NCBI GenBank assembly: GCA_009731375.1
Contig: BJOX01000265.1
Location: forward strand, 653,592-697,080
From: Paulinella micropora
Lineage: Eukaryota; Cercozoa; Imbricatea; Euglyphida
Direction of reading: 5' to 3'
DNA length: 43,489 nt
The notes under the pieces are model-generated. The model ran no database searches, was not told the origin of the DNA, and saw only the letters and a program-made list of their open reading frames with translations. Position numbers and translations under genes: made by a program. Shown here one piece after another: positions 21,679 through 30,787 of this stretch (position 1 is its first letter; each line of letters starts with the position of its first letter).

Positions 21679-22300
21679 TCAGCATGGCAGAACGCGCTGA
21701 TTCGCTTTTAGGAGTTCCTCTTTTTGTTCTCGCCGCTCCTCTTCTTGTTTTAGTTCGCGCAGCCACTCTAGTGGATAGAGGGGCTGCATCTTGCCATCGG
21801 GATCACAGTGCATGTTGAAAGCTTCAAAGCAGCCTTGTCGTTGATTAGTCCAAGGGCCCAGCGCGCGTGCAAGCAAACCCTGATGTTGTTCGTGTTCTGA
21901 CGAATTCAAGAATCTGTACAGAGCCTTGAGCCGTGCGTCCATCTTGTCGGCTTCGGTCCGAAACAGTTTCAAGGTGGAGACAAATTCAAGTGCTTGTCCC
22001 ACCTGTCCTTGAGCCATGGGAGGGTAGCGTAGTTCAGCTCCTTCTTTTCATCGGCGTAATAAGCGTAATGCGCTAGATAGTCTCGTACGTACCTGGGTTC
22101 ATGGCCAATAGTATTTTTCAGCCCCTGGCAATACTGAAGTTTCTCTTCCCATGCCAGTTTTGCCACCCTGACGCCAACCCCCGAAGTAAGGCTTCGTTTG
22201 ATTTGTGCAGAACCTGAAACAAACGCGGAGCCAGTACCCTTGCCCTAGATTTTGATTCTTCACAAAGACTTGTGAACGAAACAGGACCATCGTCTTTCAA
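21679..22300 (-). pseudogene. Decayed gene of unknown function
   Basis: Three successive minus-strand frames give protein-like sequence that join only through shifts: one to about 22170, one from 22166 to 21969 (rich in Tyr, Lys, Glu), one from 22017 to a TGA at 21679 (helical, Glu/Lys/Arg-rich). The overlap of the last two at 21969-22017 places a shift there. No family recognised. The remains are AT-richer than the glycoprotein gene beside it. Confidence 0.4.
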
Positions 22301-22526
22301 TATATAGGAGAAAAAACATTGAAATTTCCCTATGTACCCAAAAAACTGGATAGTCCGGCCCGTTTTTTTTGAAGAGGGAAATTCCCGGAAAATCAGCTTC
22401 ACCTCACACAGTCGATGTCGGCCGGTCCGATTGATAGTTAGAGAATGTTTTCCATGAAATTGACAGTGTGTGTAAAAGATGTTTTTCAAATTTTACCACA
22501 AGGTTAGTTAGTATTGATATGTACAT

Positions 22527-22817
22527 AATATTACTGGGTACATTCAAGTGTCAAACTCAGCCATCAAATTTGAGTCAAGGGTCAGATTTCAGATTAGCGG
22601 TCAGATTTTAGATTAGCGGCCAGAATTCAAATTAGTTCAATTTAACGGTAACATTTCGCAAAAATGAATATTACAGATTTTGCGGACGTATATAGCCGTT
22701 AAATTGAACTAATTTGAATTCTGACCACTAATTCGAAATCTGACCGCTAATCTGAAATCTGGCCCTTAACTAAAATTCGATGGCTGAGTTTGACACTTGA
22801 ATGTACCCAGTAATATT
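22527..22817. repeat. Foldback (MITE-like) element with about 122-base inverted arms
   Basis: The left arm (22527-22648, from AATATTACTGGGTACATTC to TTCAATTTAACGG) and right arm (22696-22817) are imperfect inverted copies separated by a 47-base loop. Within each arm a short phrase (CAGATTTCAGATTAGCGG or a variant) is itself repeated two or three times. No coding capacity. It resembles a foldback or miniature inverted-repeat element; no clear target-site duplication is seen outside the arms. Confidence 0.8.
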
Positions 22818-23434
22818 AATAATTAAAACCTGCTGAGACATAAATAGTTGAATCTCGTGCAAAGCGAACGTCAAATCAAAACTTATATTAATAAGACACG
22901 CCCCTCTGATTTCACATATAGCTTCCCCCAGTAGATTCTGTTGATGGCACTAGACCTGGCACCCTTTTTATTATGAATATTAATAGCTAAACCTCTACTG
23001 GAAGCGAAGGGGAAAGCAATTCAGTAGCCTAGGATGTGACGCGATCATAGCATCTGCTATTAGCGTGTAGCACAGCAAGAGGTGAGCTTGACAAAAAAAA
23101 AGATAGATAGCGAGGCCGCGAGCTCTGTGTGTGAGGGAGGGTGGGGGGGGGGGGGGGGCAACAGCAGGAAGAAAAAAATCATTACCACCACAGGGCATTA
23201 CTACTATTCAAGGCTGCCACTCCTTTTTTCGCCGTCGACTCTATTTCTCGTTGTCGCCTCATGTTTTCACAGCAACTGACTCTATTTTCTCGCTGTCGCC
23301 TCATGTTTTCACAGCAACTGCCTGAAAATGAGGGCGTACACAAATGTGGATGGGTGCAGCGTGGCGGCGCTGCTGATTCCGAGCGCAGACTGGGATGGGA
23401 AGCCGCCGTCGCGATCGCCTTGAGTAAGTCATGA
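22818..23434. other. Intergenic region, no gene seen
   Basis: AT-rich to 23100, then a G-run (about 23145-23157), then two tandem copies of a 41/42-base unit (23237-23277 and 23278-23319) containing GTCGCCTCATGTTTTCACAG. Nothing convincing is encoded on either strand. Confidence 0.6.
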
Positions 23435-24625
23435 TTATGATGTTGACTTTTTTGGAGCCATGGTAATGCGACGGCGTTTGTGTTTGGTCACCCCGCTACC
23501 AGCTCGACTGCGCGAAGCGTTGGGCAAATGATAGCGGCAACGCCACTTATCGTTTTCGCTGTCGGATTTTCTCTTCTTATTCAGACAGTTTTTTTCCCTT
23601 TTCTTGATGAAGAAGTTGCACCGCACAAAGTTGTCATCTTCGCCTCCTTCACTCCACTCACTGTCGGTGCTTGCCTCTTTGCCTTCTTCCTCGCTCCCTT
23701 CTTCGTCATCTTTCTCGCTCTCTTCTTCTTCATCTTCTTCCTCGCCCTCTCCTTCGTCGTCTTCTTCCTCACTCCCTTCTTCCTCGTCCTCGTCCTCTTC
23801 TTCGTAGTCTTCTTCCTCGCTCTCTTCTTCTTCATCTTCTTCCTCGCCCTCTCCTTCGTCGTCTTCTTCCTCACTCCCTTCTTCCTCGTCCTCTTCTTCG
23901 ACGTCTTCTTCCTCGCTCTCTTCTTCGACGTCTTCTTTCTCGCTTTCTTCCTCGTCTTCCTTGGCTTCTTCCTCGTCTTGCTGTTTCTTTTCTAGTTTTT
24001 CTCCACCTCCTTTTCGTGCTGCTCCTGCTTCTTCGTCGTTTTCTTCTTCTGCTTCGTCGTCGGCGGCGTCGTCTGCTTCTTCTTCTTCTTCTTCTTCTTC
24101 TTCTTCTTCTTCTTCTTCTTCTTCTTCTTCTTCTTCTTCTTCTTCTTCTTCTTCTTCTTCTTCTTCGTCGTCGTCGTCGGCGTCGTCGTCTTTCTCTTCT
24201 TTTTCTTCTTCTTTTTCTTCTTCTTCTTCTTCTTCTTCTTCTTCTTCTTCTTCTTCTTCTTCTTCTTCTTCTTCTTCTTCTTCTTCTTCTTCTTCTTCTT
24301 CTTCTTCTTCTTCTTTCTTCTCACTCGCCTTTGATCTGGGACCGCACTGTGGCTCCTCTTGTTCATCGCTATCGGACCACACGAGAATCGGACGATCTGT
24401 CGCTCCTTCTTCGGAATGTTTATCAAGGTCAGGAATGTTCTCTGCCACTTCGAAGGAGACTGCTGCCTCATCCAACGTCTTGGCTTCATTTTTTTTCACG
24501 GAGATCTTCTTGCCTTCCAAAGTTTCACCCTCACATATATAGGCTGGTTTTTTAGCTTCTTTGCCCCCAGGAGTCTTATTGGGGATAGCTTTGATCCAGC
24601 ACTGAAATCCAGCAGTGTGCTGCCA
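23435..24625 (-). CDS. Highly acidic Glu-rich protein or C-terminal tail
   Basis: The minus-strand frame is open from 24625 to a TAA at 23435-23437. Its first 90 residues are ordinary sequence (K-P-A-Y-I-C-E-G-E-T-L-E, then D-E-A-A-V-S-F). About 200 residues of nearly pure Glu with Asp, Ser and Lys follow, encoded by a long GAA/GAG repeat, and then a basic C-terminus with Cys and Lys clusters. The longest marked start is a TTG; there is no ATG before the acidic region, so this is probably the 3' part of the adjacent broken gene, in the same frame across the TGA at 24626-24628. Acidic tails of this kind are common in histone-binding and nucleolar proteins; here that is only an analogy. Confidence 0.4.
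   Translation of the reverse strand, partial: WQHTAGFQCWIKAIPNKTPGGKEAKKPAYICEGETLEGKKISVKKNEAKTLDEAAVSFEVAENIPDLDKHSEEGATDRPILVWSDSDEQEEPQCGPRSKASEKKEEEEEEEEEEEEEEEEEEEEEEEEEEEEEEEEEKEEEKEEKDDDADDDDEEEEEEEEEEEEEEEEEEEEEEEEEEEEEEADDAADDEAEEENDEEAGAARKGGGEKLEKKQQDEEEAKEDEEESEKEDVEEESEEEDVEEEDEEEGSEEEDDEGEGEEEDEEEESEEEDYEEEDEDEEEGSEEEDDEGEGEEEDEEEESEKDDEEGSEEEGKEASTDSEWSEGGEDDNFVRCNFFIKKREKNCLNKKRKSDSENDKWRCRYHLPNASRSRAGSGVTKHKRRRITMAPKKSTS
24080..24315. repeat. (TTC/GAA)n trinucleotide repeat
   Basis: Two long TTC tracts (about 24080-24165 and 24220-24315) separated by TCG and TTT variants. They encode poly-Glu on the minus strand. Poly-Ser and poly-Leu frames on the plus strand are shadows. 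Confidence 0.95.
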
Positions 24626-24628
24626 TCA

Positions 24629-26147
24629 TATGTCGAACAGGTCAACTGCTACTCCAGGTCCCAACTCGACTGGAAGCTGATTACGGTCCGTCAGACAAAC
24701 CGCTAATACCTGTTTTACATCAAGTGTACCCGAACCCTCACCACGAATAGCCTTGGCGAGTTTACCGTTGAAGGCAAAGAATCGCACTCGGAGGCGTTCT
24801 TTTCCCGCTTTGGGCAACAGATGGCTGAGTTTTTTGTATTTTCCCTTTGAAAGGGATTGGATGTGTTCTTTCTCCACATTCCGGCCAAACGTGGATGGAC
24901 TGCTTGATGGAACATGGGTCACATAAGCTCCAGAACTTGTGCTCGTTCGGTTGTCTGGCTTCGTTCACAAAGGGTTCTCTGTACACTCGAAGACCAACTA
25001 GCTCACTGGGCGACGCCATGCTCTGCTTATGCAGAGCTTTTGCACCAGCGGTGACAATGCGATAGTACCGATTGGGATGTCCATCCAGCGCAACTAGTGA
25101 AACGTCGCGACAGTGGTACTTTCTTTTGCCTACCTTCTCGATAGGGTAAAACGCTGGCGTCAGGCTTAACAGGCTGGAACAGCTCGCCTTCACGCGCGGG
25201 AGGACTATCCGTATGGGCATCTTTGATGTGATCGTCAGTTTGCTGCCTTTTCCAGGGAGCTCGGCAGCCTGGAGCCTCGCGGCGGCTTTTTCCGCGTGCT
25301 TTTCGTCGCGTTGTATGTACTTGTGTAGGCCAAGTCGCACCGCTGCTCTGCAGTCCTCTTCATTTTGGAAAAGCCGTACATTTTCAGGCAGCCCCAGGGC
25401 GTGGCAATTGGGAGGAAAGTTCCTCAAGGCCAGTCTGCGGACCCTTTCATCGACTTCCTGTGGCTTACCAGTCGGGGAAATTACCTCTAGCAGCCCCTTC
25501 TTGGTACGTCGGACTGCGGTGAAAGCAAACTTTATGTCTATCGCTTGCCACTTGTCTGCGTCACTCTTTAAGTTGACGGGTTTCCCTGGCTTGTCAACCG
25601 GCAGGAACGGTCTTGCTCCTCTTTGCAGACAGGAATAGATCTCGTCGATGGTGGGCCCCTTGATTTGTACGCCAGTCGCAAGGCAAACAAGATCATAACT
25701 GATGATCACAAATATCCATGGGATATCACCGGTCATGAGCCCCACATTTTTCAAGACGGTCGATATGTTCTTGAAAGACTTTTTGTTTGTCCATCTCCTT
25801 CCGGTACATCGCCTGTCTGTCCTCCAACGGTACTCATGCATGTTCCAGCGCGGCACATCCAGTATCAGCGACGAGCTTACCCTGTCCTGGTAAAGTCGTT
25901 TCATGTTCACAGGGATGGACGCGCTACCTAGTGCACCCGCCTCCAAAAAATATTCCACACTGTCATACACGACCTTTTTCATCTCAGAGATGGTAGGAAA
26001 CGAGTGTAGTGGGTGTGCGAGATAAAACGTCGTCTCAGGGCGTGTATATCCGTGGCTGAGTTGTCGGCCTTGATCGCGCATGGCCCAATTTATCTCGTCG
26101 TCCGTGCTTCTATGGAAGACCCCTATGAAATCGTAATCATATTCGCC
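24629..26147 (-). pseudogene. Unknown gene truncated at the viral junction, with a frameshift
   Basis: The frame is open from 26147, inside the last codons of the capsid gene, through an ATG at 26079-26081 and on for about 390 codons; coding then moves to the next frame near 24960-24970 and continues (T-S-T-S-S-G-A-Y-V-T-H-V) to a TGA at 24626-24628. Residues just upstream of the ATG (F-I-G-V-F-H-R-S-T-D-D-E) already look like protein, so the real start was probably lost. The sequence is mixed alpha/beta with basic patches (R-R-T-K-K-G-L-L-E-V; E-K-A-A-A-R-L-Q-A-A-E-L). I recognise no family. Its higher GC content than the viral genes suggests it belongs to the surrounding genome. Confidence 0.45.
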
Positions 26148-27601
26148 TTAACCTGAACCTCTCGCTGAGTTATTGCCACGGTGTAATGGTTGAAGGCAGC
26201 ATTCGCGGTGGTCGCAATAAACTCCCATCGTCGCTCAGTATCAAGGCTTAAACCACTGATTTCATTTTGGTCCTTGCTATATAGCGGACGGGTATTATCC
26301 CAAGCATCAACCCAGAACCAGTTATATTTATACACATCGTTATTCAACAAGGCCGAACCCTCAACCTTTGGCTTCAGATACATATAGTCTTCTTCGCTCG
26401 CTGTGTCAACGTTGAATTCTTGCTGGCGAGCACCATCCAGAGTGGTGTAAAAATTGACGACCTTAGCGGCGGCACGGTTATCGTTGTCATAAGCTGTGTT
26501 CTTTTTTTCTTCATTGTTAAAAACAGAGTGATAAATCTTCTTCAAACGGCGACCGTGCCCGCGGTCAAATCGCATAATAATGTTTTGGGTTGTGCTTGCG
26601 GGTGTGGTATTCTTATAAACATAGGGATAATAAATATTGAAGCTCATACCTTCGGGGCTGGCAATCTTCTGCTGGATTGATTGAATGACATCAGGGTTCG
26701 TTTCAACCGCAAGAAACAAGGCAAGATTGGTGACATCAGCACTTACAGCCATATTAGCACTACCAACATTTGCTGTGTTAATAGCATTAGCATTAGCACC
26801 GCTCGTCACCGTATAACCGGTTCTGTCAGTAGCACTCCACACAATTTGCATAGTCAAAATCTCTGGAAACATAATAGTCTTATCAAGTGCGAAAATAGTA
26901 TTAATAATCATACCCAAAGGAATTTTAACATTAATGGCCAAAGCGGCATTCACGGAACTTCCCACAAGATACTTCGCCTCGTTGTAATTAACATTTACAG
27001 GCGACAAAGCTCCAGCTCCAGTCGTCAAAGCAGCATCATCGTGACGACGAGCAGAAATCGGTGGTTCGGCAAGCATAGCAAGAGTTCGTGCTGCTACGTT
27101 ATCAGCAGCATCTGTCATCGCACGAAAGTTGGTTCTAGTAGCTTCAACAGCACTGATATCAATCTTTCCATCAGCATTACACTTTTGAAGCATACAGCCA
27201 TAACCAGTTCCCGCATCGTGGTTAGGAAGGTCTAGGAAATCCTTCAAGCTCATTTCTGGTTTCCACAACATCTTAGTCACAGTTCTGAGATTGTTAACAT
27301 CGCACAGATAAACACCGCTACGGGTCTGAAGTTGTATCTGGCTAATTTGTGAAAGGCAGTCCATAAAAATTCTTGAATAAGTGTTGGCACCGCCCGCTTT
27401 CATAGTATAAGTAAAACTTAAATAAGACCGAGCGAGATTGAAAGGTCGGCTAATAAGGTCAAAGCTTCGTTCTTGCCCACCAGCAGTGGTTACCTCAAAG
27501 GTTCCAGAACCCTCGCGAGGTGCTAGCTTGTTCAAACGATACGAAGCACTGATGTAGTCAGTTTTAGAAAAGTCTAGTTCGCCTCCGTGTTGTGTAGGCA
27601 T
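26123..27601 (-). CDS. MCP: Major capsid protein (double jelly roll)
   Basis: 492 codons from ATG 27599-27601 to TAG 26123-26125, the size expected for a PLV/virophage double-jelly-roll capsomer. The N-terminus (Q-H-G-G-E-L-D-F-S-K-T-D, then a Y-R-L-N-K-L-A segment), the F-N-L-A-R-S-Y-L-S-F-T-Y strand and the abundant Asn/Thr/Tyr beta-rich sequence are typical of this family, which I recognise by its overall pattern and by the neighbouring penton, protease and ATPase genes rather than by a catalytic motif. Trimers would form the hexon-like capsid shell. The frame is intact. A TATATAG element lies 28 bases upstream. A TTG 21 bases upstream also opens the frame; the ATG is preferred. Confidence 0.85.
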   Translation of the reverse strand: MPTQHGGELDFSKTDYISASYRLNKLAPREGSGTFEVTTAGGQERSFDLISRPFNLARSYLSFTYTMKAGGANTYSRIFMDCLSQISQIQLQTRSGVYLCDVNNLRTVTKMLWKPEMSLKDFLDLPNHDAGTGYGCMLQKCNADGKIDISAVEATRTNFRAMTDAADNVAARTLAMLAEPPISARRHDDAALTTGAGALSPVNVNYNEAKYLVGSSVNAALAINVKIPLGMIINTIFALDKTIMFPEILTMQIVWSATDRTGYTVTSGANANAINTANVGSANMAVSADVTNLALFLAVETNPDVIQSIQQKIASPEGMSFNIYYPYVYKNTTPASTTQNIIMRFDRGHGRRLKKIYHSVFNNEEKKNTAYDNDNRAAAKVVNFYTTLDGARQQEFNVDTASEEDYMYLKPKVEGSALLNNDVYKYNWFWVDAWDNTRPLYSKDQNEISGLSLDTERRWEFIATTANAAFNHYTVAITQREVQVKANMITIS

Positions 27602-27628
27602 TTTGTGTAAACTTACGATCAAAGGTCG

Positions 27629-27635
27629 CTATATA
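27629..27635 (-). promoter_or_regulatory. TATA-like promoter element of the capsid gene
   Basis: TATATAG on the minus strand, about 28 bases before the capsid ATG. Similar T/A-rich elements (TATATG before the penton gene, TATATAG directly before the ATG at 30748) precede other genes of the block. Confidence 0.4.
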
Positions 27636-27666
27636 TTTTAATGTGAGAAAAAAATAAATTAATTAA

Positions 27667-28476
27667 TTAACGGCTTTTTAACAAATTAAAAAATGATGTA
27701 AATAAATTAAAATAATTCGTCTCGCGGTAAATCAACAATGTCATTACAATACCCAAACCGTTTAGGTTGATGGCTTGGTCGTTTTCGTCAGTCAAGTAAA
27801 ACCGATACAAATTGCTTGAACTCGTAGATAGCTTTTTTCCGTATTCACTGCCCGAGCCGTCGTAGATAACAGGGCCGAACGGGATTTCATTCGCCGTGTA
27901 TATTTCTTGGAGCACGTGGTTATCACCTTCGCCTACTAGGTCGCTTTGTAGATACAATGTTTTTTCGCCCGTCAAGATTATGACATGTGGGGACCTTAGT
28001 GTATTATTAGCAAAGAAGTATGTTGAGTCGCGGTCAAAACCCATTACTTCGTGGACCCTTGTTTCGGTGTCAAATATAAACCGCGGTTGTATGCCTCCGT
28101 TGTTCGCTACTGTAAATAATAGCTTGCCGTCTTCTGGGTCGGTGTTTGTGTTGCTCGTGACTGTGTATGTGTAGTCGTTTGGACTGTCTGCGGTTAGCAC
28201 CTCGGCCAGCTTATTTTTTAAGTTGTTCATTGTGTAGTTTCCCTCGGGTATCGTAATAAGCGCCTCAAATCCATCTTCACTCAGAACAAAAGTATTGTAA
28301 GGACTGGCGACGGAATAATACGACTTCGGCACATAGATATGTAAAATTTTACAATGGGTTGGGTTGTCTAGCCCTTTCATATCAATTGAGTGAGTGAAAT
28401 CACTGTCTGTGCCGTTTATCCTGTTTTTGCTATTGACATAGTAAATATTGCTACTTCGCCCGCCTCTATATTCCAT
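27667..28476 (-). CDS. mCP: Minor capsid (penton) protein
   Basis: 269 codons, ATG 28474-28476 to TAA 27667-27669. The opening (S-N-I-Y-Y-V-N-S-K-N-R-I, D-F-T-H-S-I-D) and the segment H-C-K-I-L-H-I-Y-V-P-K-S-Y-Y followed by E-G-N-Y-T-M-N-N-L are the characteristic single-jelly-roll penton pattern of PLVs and virophages. It should form pentamers at capsid vertices. The frame is intact and the gene follows the protease with an 86-base gap containing a TATATG element 24-29 bases upstream of the start. A run L-N-G-L-G near the C-terminus fits the adenovirus-type protease consensus, but a chance match is quite possible. Confidence 0.8.
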   Translation of the reverse strand: MEYRGGRSSNIYYVNSKNRINGTDSDFTHSIDMKGLDNPTHCKILHIYVPKSYYSVASPYNTFVLSEDGFEALITIPEGNYTMNNLKNKLAEVLTADSPNDYTYTVTSNTNTDPEDGKLLFTVANNGGIQPRFIFDTETRVHEVMGFDRDSTYFFANNTLRSPHVIILTGEKTLYLQSDLVGEGDNHVLQEIYTANEIPFGPVIYDGSGSEYGKKLSTSSSNLYRFYLTDENDQAINLNGLGIVMTLLIYRETNYFNLFTSFFNLLKSR

Positions 28477-28499
28477 TGTAGCTACGACCTCAAAAACTA

Positions 28500-28505
28500 C
28501 ATATA
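28500..28505 (-). promoter_or_regulatory. TATA-like element of the penton gene
   Basis: TATATG on the minus strand, 24-29 bases before the penton ATG. It matches in position the TATATAG before the capsid gene. Confidence 0.35.
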
Positions 28506-28561
28506 GGAAACTATTTTTTTTGTTTTACATCTTAATTACCTACCACAACGGAGGGGGTGCG

Positions 28562-29041
28562 CTAAATAAAAGTATCAAAGCCGTAGCCGTTCTGTGTTTT
28601 CAACTCGTCTGCTTCTTTTTCTTTTAAGTCCGTCCAACCGCTGGCGAATTTAAACCTATTACCTTTCGCCCGCTCTAACAAAAATCTAATACTATGCCAC
28701 CCGCAGGTATCCGTCGTGTCGCTTTGGTTTTTAACCTGATTAACCTTCATAAGCAGGTATGTGTTCGGCTTACTCTTTTCAATAAGCTGTTTCATTTGGT
28801 GTAGAAATAGCTCAGTCGGCTTATACAGTGCGAGAGGGTCGTAGATTTCAATAGAGTCGTCTTTAATGGTGTCAATCCAAACAGCAATCCAATGTGAGCC
28901 TGGTTGGCTAGACTTATCTAAGTTCATTATAAAGCCATACTTCTTTCTTTTTTCTGGTTTCAGTTTGTTTATTTCATCGCTGGCTACCGTTCCCAAATAC
29001 CAATCGTGCTTTTTCATAATGTTGTCTATTTCATCCGTCAT
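28562..29041 (-). CDS. Adenovirus-type cysteine protease (maturation protease)
   Basis: 159 codons from the only ATG in frame. It shows the C5/Ulp1-like layout in order: His50 in G-S-H-W-I-A-V-W, Asp68 in I-Y-D-P-L-A, a Gln at 102 or 106 (N-Q-V-K-N-Q), and the nucleophile Cys113 in D-T-C-G-W-H-S. Known role: cleavage of capsid precursors during virion maturation. The frame continues upstream of the ATG for 53 sense codons of Pro/Glu/Thr-rich sequence ending in L-A-G-A-G-R-G-L, right up to the TAA that ends the coiled-coil gene, with which it is in frame. L-A-G-A-G fits the (M/I/L)-x-G-x-G consensus of adenovirus protease, so the enzyme may be made as an extension of that gene and released by self-cleavage. 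Confidence 0.8.
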   Translation of the reverse strand: MTDEIDNIMKKHDWYLGTVASDEINKLKPEKRKKYGFIMNLDKSSQPGSHWIAVWIDTIKDDSIEIYDPLALYKPTELFLHQMKQLIEKSKPNTYLLMKVNQVKNQSDTTDTCGWHSIRFLLERAKGNRFKFASGWTDLKEKEADELKTQNGYGFDTFI

Positions 29042-29200
29042 TAAACCTCTGCCTGCCCCCGCTAAGTTCTCCGGTATTTTTTGTTGCTCTTCTATTGCTT
29101 GCTCTTCTGTGGGTGTATCTTCTGGTGGTGGTGTTTCTGGTGGCGGTTGTTGCTCTACTGTTGGCGGAGGTTCGGGTGTTGGTGCTGGTTGTATTTGGAA

Positions 29201-30358
29201 TTAATTTGAAAGTGTTTTATATGTGTTGGGGTCGGCATACATTTTGTTTATCAGTGTATTTACTAATTCTTTTTTCTTTGTTTTGGTCTTCCATTCACTT
29301 CGTTTCAAATGCTTTTTTATCATCATCTTTGTTAATATTTTTCTAATGATGTCTTCCAATTTTTTCGCACCAGTTCCGCCCTGTGCGGTTAGTCCTATTA
29401 AAGCATTTTCCAATTCAGTAAATGTCATACCAGCGGTTATGTTTAGTTCGCCCTGTCTAAGTGCTATGATTTCTTTGATATAACTGTTTGCCGTTCTGCC
29501 TTCCGCATCTTTGTTTCCGTGTTTGCTCCCCCTCGTTTTCCACCCTAGTTTTTTTGCTAAACTATTGACACTAATCTGTCTTTTCTTGCCGCCGGTAGCA
29601 AATAGTGTTTGAGCTCTTTCTATCTTCGCTATAAATGCTTTCTGTTTTTCTTCATCTGCCTTCTGTTCTGCTTCGGCTGTTTTCTGGTCTGCTTCCATTG
29701 CTTGCTGTCTTAAATCGTCTTGTCGTCGTTTTGCTTCATCTTCCCTTCTTTGAATTTCCTCCGCAAATGCTATGGCTTCTTCTTCGGACAAAATATACTG
29801 TCTTCCTTTTCTTTCCCTTTGTTTTCTTTCCTTTCTTTTTAGTTCATCTTTTGCTTCTCGCAATGCCACTTCTCTTTCAATTAAAGCATTGCTGATGGCA
29901 TCTTGGTCTTTGATTTCTCTCCTAATATCCTCTAATCTTTGCCTTTGAGAGTTTTCGGTTTGTATGAGGGCGAGTTCATTTATTTTCGTTTCTGCTTCTC
30001 GCTCTTCTATTTTCTTTTGTTGTTCTTTTGCTTCTTTATCTTTCTTTTCTAGCTCGTGTATTTGCTCATACCTTTCCAGTTTGAGTTTATCTAGCTGATT
30101 ATTTACCTGATTGCGGTTCTCGTGTTCAAGGCGGTTGAATTCGGACTTAATTACTTTCTCGCGAGATTTACCCCGCCGTTTGGGTTTGTTCATATATTTC
30201 AAAAAAAGTTTAACGATTTGGAGTGTTGAAAGGTCATTCGTTTTATCGCCAAAGTTGAGATATGCTCGTTTGCCTTTCACTTTAATATATGGTCTGCCAT
30301 CTTTGGTTCTGTATATCCTCGGCGGTCGTTGTTTCTTTCGCGGTTTTTTTACAACCAT
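29201..30358 (-). CDS. Long coiled-coil structural protein
   Basis: 385 codons, ATG 30356-30358 to TAA 29201-29203. A basic N-terminus (R-I-Y-R-T-K-D-G-R-P-Y-I-K-V-K-G-K-R) precedes about 200 residues of Lys/Glu/Gln/Arg heptad coiled coil. A more globular C-terminal half has a K-L-G-W motif and a Gly/Lys-rich stretch. Proteins with this start and a long coiled coil sit between ATPase and capsid genes in PLVs; their function is not known to me. The stop codon is followed in frame by a Pro-rich linker and the protease, so readthrough would yield a coiled-coil/protease fusion. Confidence 0.65.
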   Translation of the reverse strand: MVVKKPRKKQRPPRIYRTKDGRPYIKVKGKRAYLNFGDKTNDLSTLQIVKLFLKYMNKPKRRGKSREKVIKSEFNRLEHENRNQVNNQLDKLKLERYEQIHELEKKDKEAKEQQKKIEEREAETKINELALIQTENSQRQRLEDIRREIKDQDAISNALIEREVALREAKDELKRKERKQRERKGRQYILSEEEAIAFAEEIQRREDEAKRRQDDLRQQAMEADQKTAEAEQKADEEKQKAFIAKIERAQTLFATGGKKRQISVNSLAKKLGWKTRGSKHGNKDAEGRTANSYIKEIIALRQGELNITAGMTFTELENALIGLTAQGGTGAKKLEDIIRKILTKMMIKKHLKRSEWKTKTKKKELVNTLINKMYADPNTYKTLSN

Positions 30359-30436
30359 TGACCCGACTTTTTGGTGAAGGTTAGTATATTGTTAGAAAAA
30401 AATTAATATAAAGTTTAGTTTAATACAGAATCGGGG

Positions 30437-30748
30437 TTACCGAAACTTAACGGCTCCTCCTCGTTGCTTGCCGTAGCCTTGCTTCGCCGCAGCCCTCGCT
30501 ACACGGTCCGCATAAGGCACTCCGACATCGCTCAGAAAAGTAGCACCCTTTGAAATCAATTGATTCTTCTTGATAAACCTATTAGCATCCAATATCGCTT
30601 GTCCGACTTTTTTCCAATTAACTTTCCCACCTGTTTGTTTTTTTCCTTTCTTCTTTCTTCCTCCTGCTTGTGGCATACTGACTGGGCTTGGATTGTATCC
30701 GATATTGTATCCCGCTGGTTGTGAAATAATCACTGGTGATGTTGGCAT
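30437..30748 (-). CDS. Small basic virion-associated protein
   Basis: 103 codons, ATG 30746-30748 to TAA. Pro/Gly/Tyr-rich N-terminus, a Lys cluster (R-K-K-K-G-K-K), then a helix ending L-I-S-K-G-A-T-F-L-S-D-V-G-V-P-Y-A and a G-Y-G-K-Q-R-G-G tail. Short basic proteins with such a Gly/Arg tail recur in PLV and Polinton genomes and may be DNA-condensing or membrane-active minor virion proteins, by analogy with adenovirus core proteins; this is inference. A TATATAG directly precedes the ATG. Confidence 0.55.
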   Translation of the reverse strand: MPTSPVIISQPAGYNIGYNPSPVSMPQAGGRKKKGKKQTGGKVNWKKVGQAILDANRFIKKNQLISKGATFLSDVGVPYADRVARAAAKQGYGKQRGGAVKFR

Positions 30749-30787
30749 CTATATAATGTTCTAAAAAAAAAAATAATAATAATAAAA

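Noticed and set aside
23604-24555. Plus-strand poly-Ser and poly-Leu/Arg frames
   Set aside because: They are the complements of the GAA/GAG repeat in the minus-strand acidic gene; composition is dictated by the repeat.
26681-27235. Plus-strand frame opposite the capsid gene
   Set aside because: Ser/Ile/Asn-rich shadow of the capsid coding strand.
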